A stretch of 64,000 nt of DNA, from the NCBI GenBank assembly GCA_016929095.1, contig JAFGJM010000023.1, positions 1 to 64,000 on the forward strand. The letters run 5' to 3'. Source of the stretch: Anaerolineales bacterium (lineage in GTDB: Bacteria; Chloroflexota; Anaerolineae; Anaerolineales; UBA4823). A program made the translations under genes and the position numbers. Positions 29,236-37,297 of this stretch are shown in pieces. The notes below the pieces were generated by a model. The model saw only the letters and a list, made by a program, of their open reading frames with translations, was not told where the DNA came from and did no database searches. Position 1 is the stretch's first letter, and each line of letters opens with the position of its first letter.

Positions 29236-30708
29236 ATGCAATTTCCGATTTTGAGTGTCATAATTTTTACACCTATCATCGCAGGAGTGTTGATTTTATT
29301 ATTCCCGGCTGAAAGGAAGACAGAAGTTAGAGTGACTGCTCTGGCAGCCGCGACTTTTGCACTTGGCTTATCCCTGTGGGCGTATTTTTCATATGACATC
29401 GCGGCAGGGGGATACCAATTCGTGGAAAAATTCGAATGGCTTCCTATGATGGGAATTTCTTATCATGTAGGTTTAGACGGCATGAATGCCCCGTTATTAC
29501 TATTAACGGGTGTCGTTATGTTCACCGGAGTGCTCATATCATGGGGCATCGATGATCGCCCCAGAGAATTTTTCGCTTTTCTTTTTATTCTTGCGACAGG
29601 CGTATTTGGCGTATTTGTTACGCTTGATTTATTTATGTTGTTTTTCTTTTATGAGATTGCCGTCTTCCCCATGTATTTATTGATTTCGATCTGGGGATGG
29701 AAAGAAACCCGCGAATATGCTGCCATGAAGTTGACCCTGTATCTATTCATCGGGTCAGTCATTGCGATGGTTGGCGCCTTAGCCATGTATTTCACTTCCG
29801 GGTTAGATACCTTTGATATGCTGGAGTTGGAAAAGGCTGGTTTCTCAACCGCCTTTCAACAGTTATGGTTTCCTTTTGTTTTTCTGGGCTTTGGTGTTTT
29901 GGGAGGTATCTGGCCTTTCCACAACTGGAGCCCTGATGGTCACGTCGCCGCGCCGACAGCCGTATCCATGTTCCACGCGGGCGTGCTGATGAAATTAGGC
30001 GCTTTTGCTGCTTTACGGGTTGGTGTCATGTTATTGCCTGAAGGCGCAAAATTCTGGATGGTCGGGGTCATTTGTCTTACCCTGGTAAATGTTGTGTACG
30101 GCGCATTCATTGCCAGTGTTCAAAATGATTTCAAATATGTCATCGGGTTTTCATCTGTTTCGCATATGGGCCTGGTTCTCATGGGCTTCGCGACATTAAC
30201 CAAGACAGGATTTATCGGTTCAGGTGTGCAAATGTTTTCGCATGGCGTGATGACGGCTCTCTTCTTTGCCGTAGTTGGTATGGTATATGACCAAGCGCAC
30301 ACACGTGATATCCCGCATCTTGGCGGCTTTAGGAAATTCATGCCCATGGTTGCGGTGGCTTTCATTGTCGGAGGTCTCGTATCCATGGGTATGCCGGGAT
30401 TTTCCGGATTTGTAGCAGAATTTCCGATTTTCATGGGGGTATGGCAATCATATCCCTGGGTGGCTGTCATCGGAGCAGTTTCTATTGTGATAACCGCTTC
30501 GTATATCATTCGTATTATCGGAAAAGTTTTCTTCGGACAGCTCCCCGAAGAGTTGGAAGGACATATCCATGATGTTACGGTATTGGATAAGGTTGCCCTG
30601 GTATTCCTCTCCGGGATATTGATATTATTAGGTGTGTTTCCAAGGTTAATGGTGCCGTTAGTAGAATCGGGCGTAGAAAATGTGATGCGCTTGTTGGGAG
30701 GTGTATAA
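29236..30708 (+). CDS. nuoM: NADH-quinone oxidoreductase subunit M (copy 2)
   Basis: FFFYEIAVFPMYLLISIWG, WPFHNWSPDGHVAAPTAVSMFHAGVLMKLGAFAALRV. Confidence 0.94.
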   Translation: MQFPILSVIIFTPIIAGVLILLFPAERKTEVRVTALAAATFALGLSLWAYFSYDIAAGGYQFVEKFEWLPMMGISYHVGLDGMNAPLLLLTGVVMFTGVLISWGIDDRPREFFAFLFILATGVFGVFVTLDLFMLFFFYEIAVFPMYLLISIWGWKETREYAAMKLTLYLFIGSVIAMVGALAMYFTSGLDTFDMLELEKAGFSTAFQQLWFPFVFLGFGVLGGIWPFHNWSPDGHVAAPTAVSMFHAGVLMKLGAFAALRVGVMLLPEGAKFWMVGVICLTLVNVVYGAFIASVQNDFKYVIGFSSVSHMGLVLMGFATLTKTGFIGSGVQMFSHGVMTALFFAVVGMVYDQAHTRDIPHLGGFRKFMPMVAVAFIVGGLVSMGMPGFSGFVAEFPIFMGVWQSYPWVAVIGAVSIVITASYIIRIIGKVFFGQLPEELEGHIHDVTVLDKVALVFLSGILILLGVFPRLMVPLVESGVENVMRLLGGV

Positions 30709-32172
30709 GTGGTTTCAGGAAATTTCGATCCCTCTATGTTCCTGGCTATCTTTCCAGAGATAATGATACTGGTTTTAGGGCTGTTAATACTATTATTCGA
30801 TTTGTTTTTACCCAAAGAACAGCATGATAAATTGGGGTGGGTTACTGCAGGCGGGTTGACATTGATCATTATCGGGAGTTTGTTTGTTGCCCAACCATCT
30901 GGTATCGGCGAGCAGATTTTTGGTGGGATGCTGCGCCACGATGGATTAAGTTTCAGTTTTAAAATGATTTTCCTTTTTAGTGCAGCTATTACAGCGATGT
31001 TTGTGATGGGCATGGATAAAGTTGGAAAGCGGGGTGAATTCTATCTCCTGATGTTAGCATCTACATTAGGGATGTGCCTGATGTCATCCGCATCCGATCT
31101 AATCATGTTGTACCTGGCCATCGAAACCACTTCCATTCCTTTATATATCCTGGCTGGATTTATGACCGAGGATGATAAATCGACTGAGGCGGGTTTCAAG
31201 TATTTATTATTTGGCGCAATGACTTCTGCCATTTTGCTCTATGGGTTCAGCCTGCTTTTTGGTTTCACCGGCACCACGAATATCTATAAAATCAGCTACG
31301 GACTGCAAATGGGGAGCTTTCCGATCGTGGTAGTATTCGGGGTTTTATTATTGATAGTCACTGGTTTCATATTTAAAATTTCAGCCGTTCCGATGCATTT
31401 TTGGGCACCAGATGTTTATGAAGGCGCGCCTACTCCGGTGGCTGGATTTCTGTCCACTGCGTCAAAAGCAGCCGGATTTTCAGTGCTATTGAGAGTGTTG
31501 TTGATCGCTTTTCCGGGGGTTCTGCCTTATTGGAGCGCGTTTTTAGTCGCCATTTCCACGCTGACAATGACCGTCGGGAATTTACTGGCGCTTACTCAGA
31601 AAAACATAAAACGCATGCTTGCATATTCTTCCATCGCTCACGCAGGTTATGCACTGATTGGCTTGGGTTCCATTTCTTCCCTGTCGATTTTAGGGATAAG
31701 CAGCGTCGTATTCTATCTTGTGGCGTATGTTCTCACCAACCTGGCAGCCTTTGGAGTGGTAGCCGCTTTTGGGAAAGTGAGTGGATCTGATGATATTGCT
31801 GCTTACGCCGGATTAAGCAGGCGCTCTCCGGTGTTAGCATTGACGATGATGGTGGCATTTCTCTCATTGGCAGGTATGCCGCCATTTGGTGGTTTTGTGG
31901 TGAAATTTATCGTATTTTCAGCGGCGGTGCAAGCTAATTTAATTTGGCTGGCTGTCGTTGGGGTTCTCAATTCCATTGTAGGCTTATACTACTATTTAAC
32001 TGTTCTTAAAGTGGTATATCTTTATCGCTCTGAAGATGAGGAAAAACCTTTACCAATTCCTCGTTCTTACAGTATTGCGTTGTGCGTTCTGGTGTTTGGG
32101 ATACTGGCTATTGGTATTGTTATGTCGCCCTGGTTCAATCTCTCAACGGCAGCTGCCCATGCACTCTTTTAG
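30709..32172 (+). CDS. nuoN: NADH-quinone oxidoreductase subunit N
   Basis: AVPMHFWAPDVYEGAPTPVAGFLSTASKAAGFSVLLR; GTG start coupled to the upstream stop. Confidence 0.95.
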   Translation: MVSGNFDPSMFLAIFPEIMILVLGLLILLFDLFLPKEQHDKLGWVTAGGLTLIIIGSLFVAQPSGIGEQIFGGMLRHDGLSFSFKMIFLFSAAITAMFVMGMDKVGKRGEFYLLMLASTLGMCLMSSASDLIMLYLAIETTSIPLYILAGFMTEDDKSTEAGFKYLLFGAMTSAILLYGFSLLFGFTGTTNIYKISYGLQMGSFPIVVVFGVLLLIVTGFIFKISAVPMHFWAPDVYEGAPTPVAGFLSTASKAAGFSVLLRVLLIAFPGVLPYWSAFLVAISTLTMTVGNLLALTQKNIKRMLAYSSIAHAGYALIGLGSISSLSILGISSVVFYLVAYVLTNLAAFGVVAAFGKVSGSDDIAAYAGLSRRSPVLALTMMVAFLSLAGMPPFGGFVVKFIVFSAAVQANLIWLAVVGVLNSIVGLYYYLTVLKVVYLYRSEDEEKPLPIPRSYSIALCVLVFGILAIGIVMSPWFNLSTAAAHALF

Positions 32173-32234
32173 ATAGTTGGGAAATGCCTGCTTCTCGAAA
32201 TTATAAATAGGAACGATATAAGCCGCGTATATTG

Positions 32235-32264
32235 TTGACTGTATTAACTTGGGTATGTTACAAT
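32235..32264 (+). promoter_or_regulatory. Candidate promoter of the atp operon
   Basis: TTGACT (32235-32240), 18 nt, TACAAT (32259-32264); ATG of the next gene 10 nt after the -10 box. Confidence 0.5.
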
Positions 32265-32273
32265 TCGCAAGCC

Positions 32274-32579
32274 ATGAGCCAAAGCGGACAAGAATCAAAT
32301 AAAACTGACCTTGGAAGCGTTTTTAGTAATGCTTTCTCATTAGGGGGGCAAGTGGCTTGTTTGAATCTGGTGGTTATATTTGTCAGTCTTTTTGCTGGAA
32401 TTTGGCTGGATAAATTATTAGGCACTAAACCTGCAATTACACTTGTATTCGTTTTAGGCTCTGTGCCTTTTGCTTTGGTACTGACGTATTATTTAGCAAA
32501 AAGAAAAGCAATGATCCTTTCCCAACCCACAAAACGGGATGAATCGCTTCAGAGAGAGGAGAAACATTCTGGTGAGTGA
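32274..32579 (+). CDS. AtpZ/AtpI-family ATP synthase accessory protein
   Basis: GQVACLNLVVIFVSLFAGIWLDKLLGTKPAITLVFVLGSVPFALVLTYYLAKR; directly upstream of atpB. Confidence 0.8.
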   Translation: MSQSGQESNKTDLGSVFSNAFSLGGQVACLNLVVIFVSLFAGIWLDKLLGTKPAITLVFVLGSVPFALVLTYYLAKRKAMILSQPTKRDESLQREEKHSGE

Positions 32580-33612
32580 AGAAAAAAAGAAAAAACGCTA
32601 TGGATTTAAACGGTGGATAGTCATCGGTTTGATTATTTTGGGGGCGTATTGTGCGTTTTTTGGCCCAACAATTTATAAACCAGTCAGCCCGGTGGTTGTT
32701 TTACCTCCTGAACCAACCGGATTATCCATTTTCGGATTTCAAATTACCAATACAATTCTTGGAACTCTGATCGCAGACATTGTTTTATTATTGATCGCGT
32801 ATTTTGGAGCATATCAATTTGCGAAAACTGGCAAACTGGTCCCCTCGGGAATAACAAATGCCTTTGAAGCCATTATTGAGTTTTTATGGAATACAGTTGA
32901 AGGAGCAGCGGGGAAGTGGGCCAAAAAGATTTTCCCTATTCCGGCAACAATATTTTTAATTGTATTCATGGCGAATATGGTTAAGCTGGTTCCCGGATTT
33001 GAAAGCATTGGATACCTGAAAGGAGTCCATAAAGGGGAAGGTTATGCGCCGGTCAAATTGTTCAATATTGGCAGCTTAGATGTTTTTAGCATTGATAAAG
33101 GACAACCGCATGAAGTCGAGGAATCGGGTGAGCATGAAATTTCTGCAAGCAGCGAAGGGGAAAGCCATGAGAGCGGCGGAATGTGTACAGCCTGTGAAAT
33201 CGTCCCTTATCTGCGGGGCTCGGCAACAGATTTAAATTTCACGATAGCCTTGGGTATTTTGGCGGTTTTGTTCACTCAAGTTTTTGGTGTATGGGCAGGA
33301 GGTATTGGCTACTTTGGAAAATTTATTGCCATTAAACAATTAATTAGCGGGGGAATTTTTGGTGCAATAAACTTTATTGTGGGTCTCCTGGAACTTATTC
33401 TTGAATTCATGAAAATTGTCTCGTTTGGCTTCCGGTTGTTTGGCAACGTTTTTGGCGGCGCGATTTTGCTCTCCGTGATTGGCGCGCTGGTTGCGGTGGG
33501 AGTCCCCCCCTTGCTTTATATATTTGAATTATTCTTTGGTGTGATCCAGGCGTATGTTTTCTTCTTGCTTGCCACCATATTTATCAGTATGGCGACTGTC
33601 AGTCACCATTAA
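32572..33612 (+). CDS. atpB: ATP synthase Fo subunit a
   Basis: LRGSATDLNFTIALGILAVL, FGFRLFGNVFGGAILLSVI, VIQAYVFFLLATIFISMA; GTG start preceded by AGAGGAG. Confidence 0.93.
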   Translation: MSEEKKKKRYGFKRWIVIGLIILGAYCAFFGPTIYKPVSPVVVLPPEPTGLSIFGFQITNTILGTLIADIVLLLIAYFGAYQFAKTGKLVPSGITNAFEAIIEFLWNTVEGAAGKWAKKIFPIPATIFLIVFMANMVKLVPGFESIGYLKGVHKGEGYAPVKLFNIGSLDVFSIDKGQPHEVEESGEHEISASSEGESHESGGMCTACEIVPYLRGSATDLNFTIALGILAVLFTQVFGVWAGGIGYFGKFIAIKQLISGGIFGAINFIVGLLELILEFMKIVSFGFRLFGNVFGGAILLSVIGALVAVGVPPLLYIFELFFGVIQAYVFFLLATIFISMATVSHH

Positions 33613-33662
33613 ATTAGCGATTAGGACGGCAATAAATTACTTAAGAGAAGGAGAGACTTATA

Positions 33663-33908
33663 ATGAATGATCCGGCATCATTTATCATGGGAATGAAATT
33701 GTTAGCCGCAGGATTTGCCATGTTAGGCACAATTGGGGCTGGTTTGGGTGTTGGACTGGCCGCTATGGGTGGTGTACAGGCGATGGGGAGAAATCCCGAT
33801 GCAGCGCCTATTATTCAAACGAATATGATCCTGGGTATGGCATTTGCAGAAGCGGTAGCAATTTACGCCCTGGTAGTAGCGATTATTCTCGTATTTGTCG
33901 CTGGTTAG
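33663..33908 (+). CDS. atpE: ATP synthase Fo subunit c
   Basis: GAGLGVGLAAMGGVQAMGRNPDAAPIIQTNMILGMAFAEAVAIYALVVAIIL. Confidence 0.96.
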   Translation: MNDPASFIMGMKLLAAGFAMLGTIGAGLGVGLAAMGGVQAMGRNPDAAPIIQTNMILGMAFAEAVAIYALVVAIILVFVAG

Positions 33909-33930
33909 CAGGCGAAGGAGCGTTTAATTC

Positions 33931-34671
33931 ATGGAAAAGCTTGGTATCAATCTTGGTTTTCTTCTTTTCCAGATATTTAATTTCACCATTCTGGTCATAT
34001 TATTGTATGCCTTGGCATACAAGCCAATATTAAATATGCTGGAAACCCGAAAAAAGAAAATCGCTCAAGGTATAGAGGATGCTCGAGTGGCGGCAGATGC
34101 GCGTGCCAATGCAGAAAAAGAAGCTCAGGACATCATCACAAAAGCGCAAGCAGAAGCCTCGCAAAAAATACGTGAAGCAACCGAAAGAGCGGAAAAATCT
34201 GCGCTGGAAATACAAGCGAAGGCCGAAGGAGAAGCTGCAAAGGTGCGAGAAGAAGCATTAGCAGATGTTGCATCAGAGCGTGATTCGATTTTAGCTGATA
34301 TGCGCGGGCAAATTGCTGCCCTGGCAATGGCAGCTGCCCAGAAATTAATTGGCGAGTCGCTGGATGAACAACGGCAACGGACTTTGATCGATGAATTTTT
34401 CTCTGGTGTTAAAGCCGGTAAAGTCGTAATTCTGGAAGAAACAGGCGTGATTAAAGGTGAGGCTGCACACGTTACCAGTGCACTACCACTTACGCCAGTT
34501 GAACAAGAAGCGATTAAACAAAATATGGCTGCAAAAATCGGCCAGGATACCCCGATCACATTTAAAGTCAATCCATCCATTTTAGGAGGCGTCATTATTC
34601 GGGTGGGCGATAAAGTTATGGATGGGTCGGTCGCCGGACAACTGGAAAGTTTACATAAAAGTTTATCATAA
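33931..34671 (+). CDS. ATP synthase subunit b fused to the C-terminal part of delta
   Basis: N-terminal TM plus coiled coil (YKPILNMLETRKKKIAQGIEDAR); C-terminal delta motif PSILGGVIIRVGDKVMDGSVAGQLESLHKSL. Confidence 0.9.
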   Translation: MEKLGINLGFLLFQIFNFTILVILLYALAYKPILNMLETRKKKIAQGIEDARVAADARANAEKEAQDIITKAQAEASQKIREATERAEKSALEIQAKAEGEAAKVREEALADVASERDSILADMRGQIAALAMAAAQKLIGESLDEQRQRTLIDEFFSGVKAGKVVILEETGVIKGEAAHVTSALPLTPVEQEAIKQNMAAKIGQDTPITFKVNPSILGGVIIRVGDKVMDGSVAGQLESLHKSLS

Positions 34672-34689
34672 AAAAAATATATCAGAATC

Positions 34690-34768
34690 TACCCTCACGA
34701 TTTCCGTTACCTTTTGTTTATCACAAGCCAATGCGAGGAAGCAAAAGATACTGGGAATGGTGAGGGTA
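34690..34768. repeat. 79-nt imperfect palindrome downstream of the b-delta gene
   Basis: TACCCTCAC (34690-34698)/GTGAGGGTA (34760-34768) with inner complementarity ATTTCC/GGGAAT and CTTTTG/CAAAAG. Confidence 0.65.
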
Positions 34769-34849
34769 ATTATTTTAAAAGAATTGTCATTTGGGTTTGA
34801 TTGATTTATTATATGAAATATATAAATGATTAGCTACCCTACACTTTTA

Positions 34850-34990
34850 ATTTTCTGTCAATGTGAAAGGCGTTCTTTGCCCTGAAGCAATCTAGAATCT
34901 GTAAAAATAAACGTCCATAAAGAAGATTGCTTCAGTCGCGAAGTTTGCATTGAACGAAATGAATGTGCTCCTTCACAATGACAATTCGTA
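34850..34990. repeat. Degenerate copy of the GTCATTGCGAG/GCAATC intergenic repeat family
   Basis: GTCAATGTGAAAGGCGTTCTTTGCCCTGAAGCAATCT ... AGATTGCTTCAGTCGCGAAG ... CTTCACAATGAC. Confidence 0.5.
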
Positions 34991-35056
34991 AACTGTCGGG
35001 TGGCTAAAAAAATGATATGATTCATGATTTAATTGTGATTTCAAAAGACCTTTGCT

Positions 35057-36631
35057 ATGGCTGTTCTACTATCTGAATTATTAAATGCATTGCCAAGGGG
35101 GATGATTCTTGCCTCTCCTCAAGATTTAAGTATCTCTATCCAAGGAATAGTGCTGGATTCCCGGAATGTAAAACCAGGATTTTTATTTGCGGCATTGACC
35201 GGTGAGCATGTTAATGGACACCAATTCATCCAATCTGCTATTCAAAACGGAGCAGTGGCAGTAGTGGGAAATGAACCACAAAGACATATCGCAGAAAAAT
35301 ATATTCAAGTAACCGACAGCCGCCTGGCTTTAGCATACATTTCCGCTGCCTATCATGGATTTCCGGGACGCGAATTGACCGTCATCGGGGTCACCGGGAC
35401 AGATGGTAAAACAACCACCGTAAACTTGATTTATTCCATTTTGAAAGCAGCCGGATATAAAGCAGGGATCGTTTCAACGGTTAATGCGATCATTGGTGAT
35501 GAAATTCGGGATACCGGTTTTCACGTCACCACGCCTGAGGCGCCCGATGTACAAAATTATCTATCCCAAATGGTTCATCACCAACCAGAACCGCTTACTC
35601 ATGTGGTTTTGGAAGCCACCTCTCACGGGTTGGCTCAACACCGAGTGACGGCTTGTGAATTTGATCTGGCGGTATATACGAACATCACACACGAGCATTT
35701 AGACTATCATAAAACTTTTGACGCGTATCGCGATGTTAAAGCCATGCTGATAAAACACTTGGTTGAGACAGTCGATAAAAACTGTGGGAATTACCGTCGA
35801 GTGGTGTTGAATCGGGACGATGAATCATGTACGTATTTAAACACTTTAACCCAAAAATCATTACCTGTGGGAAGTGTGATTAGTTATGGTTTGGATTCAC
35901 AGGCGGATTTTCATCCCAGGAATGTTTTTTCATCTCAAATGGGGATGCAATTTGATTTATCTTATCCAGGAAATGAAATTCATATAGCTACATCGCTTTG
36001 GGGTGTTCATAATTTATCGAATTGCCTTGCTGCATTGACTGCGACAATTGGCGGTTTAGGTATTGAAGGTCATTTAGCCGCGGTCGGGATTTTGGAGATG
36101 AAAGGTGTTGAAGGCAGAATGGAGCGAATCGAATGTGGGCAAGAATTCATGGCGATTGTTGATTTTGCACACACTCCCAATGCTCTTAAGGTGGCTCTTG
36201 AAACTGTCCGCAATATTGTCCCAGGTCGGGTAATCGCGGTGTTCGGCTCTGCGGGGTTACGAGACCGCGAAAAGCGACAGACGATGGCAGAAAATGCAGC
36301 TAAGTTAGCAGACCTCTCGATAATAACTGCTGAAGATCCACGCACTGAATCCCTGGATGTGATATTAGCCGAAATGACAAGAGGCATGGAAGCTAACGGC
36401 GCAGTCGAGGGTAAAACTTTTTGGCGGGTGCCCGATCGCAGGGAAGCGTTAAGATTGGCAGTGAATATGGCTCAACCCACAGACCTGGTGATCGCGTTTG
36501 GCAAGGGGCACGAGCAATCCATGTGTTTTGGGCAAATTGAATACCCGTGGGATGACCGTACAGCATTGCGGGCGGCAATTTCGGAATATTTGGGGATCCT
36601 TGGTCCGGATATGCCATATCTTCCTATATAG
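35057..36631 (+). CDS. murE: UDP-MurNAc-tripeptide synthetase (MurE family)
   Basis: GVTGTDGKTTTVNLIYSILKAAGYKAGIVSTV, TSHGLAQHRV, NITHEHLDYH, FGSAGLRDREKRQTMAENA. Confidence 0.93.
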   Translation: MAVLLSELLNALPRGMILASPQDLSISIQGIVLDSRNVKPGFLFAALTGEHVNGHQFIQSAIQNGAVAVVGNEPQRHIAEKYIQVTDSRLALAYISAAYHGFPGRELTVIGVTGTDGKTTTVNLIYSILKAAGYKAGIVSTVNAIIGDEIRDTGFHVTTPEAPDVQNYLSQMVHHQPEPLTHVVLEATSHGLAQHRVTACEFDLAVYTNITHEHLDYHKTFDAYRDVKAMLIKHLVETVDKNCGNYRRVVLNRDDESCTYLNTLTQKSLPVGSVISYGLDSQADFHPRNVFSSQMGMQFDLSYPGNEIHIATSLWGVHNLSNCLAALTATIGGLGIEGHLAAVGILEMKGVEGRMERIECGQEFMAIVDFAHTPNALKVALETVRNIVPGRVIAVFGSAGLRDREKRQTMAENAAKLADLSIITAEDPRTESLDVILAEMTRGMEANGAVEGKTFWRVPDRREALRLAVNMAQPTDLVIAFGKGHEQSMCFGQIEYPWDDRTALRAAISEYLGILGPDMPYLPI

Positions 36632-36785
36632 TAAAAAAAAAGAGCTTTCATAAGGAAGGCAGGAATGCAGGAAGATTTATTTCTGTAATATAAAATGCAG
36701 ACGTTCTTTGTGCTGTATACAAAAAAATAAGTTGATTGACCAAAACTCTCGACTCAATAATTTCCTGATAATCCGATCGGTCTTT

Positions 36786-37112
36786 TTAATATTTATATTC
36801 TTCCCGCGCGGGTGAAAAGATATCCAATACCTGAGCGGGTTGTACCCCAACACACACTTTATGGTTTACGCCGGAGGGGATGATATATATGTCACCCTGG
36901 TGCAAAAGGCGACGATCGCCATCGATATCGAAATCCAATTCTCCGCTTAATACAATGCCTGCCTGCTCATGGGGATGGTTATGAACAGGGATAACCGAAT
37001 TCGCTTTCAGGTCAACGATCGCGAGCAGCATATTCTCTCCCCAGAAGGTGCGCATTTGCACACCCTCTAATAGAGTTTTATATTCCCGAGTGTTAATATC
37101 ATAAAAAGTCAT
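36786..37112 (-). CDS. Cupin-domain protein
   Basis: VIPVHNHPHEQAGIVLSGELDFDIDG ... GDIYIIPSGVNHKV. Confidence 0.88.
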   Translation of the reverse strand: MTFYDINTREYKTLLEGVQMRTFWGENMLLAIVDLKANSVIPVHNHPHEQAGIVLSGELDFDIDGDRRLLHQGDIYIIPSGVNHKVCVGVQPAQVLDIFSPAREEYKY

Positions 37113-37297
37113 GAGTGTATCTCCTCCAGATAAGAAAGTATATCCTTTTTAGGTGAATTTGTTGGGTAAAAAATCGGGATTTTTCTATGATGCAAAATGA
37201 AGAAGAAACCCTTAAAGTGAAGAAAAGCAAAAAAAGGAGTCACTATAGTATAGCAACTCCTCTAGAAAATTATATTCTACGCCACACTAAATTTGAG

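Noticed and set aside
30120-31013. 297 aa minus-strand ORF opposite nuoM2/nuoN
   Set aside because: Long antisense ORF driven by codon bias of hydrophobic genes; Pro/Thr/Ile-rich low-complexity translation with no motif
33663-33908. Na+-type c-ring signature in atpE
   Set aside because: Second helix reads AFAEAVAIYALV without the Glu-Ser/Thr pattern of Na+ binding c subunits; looks proton-type
34125-34595. 156 aa Ser/Ala-rich minus-strand ORF
   Set aside because: Antisense of the b-delta coiled coil; same composition artefact
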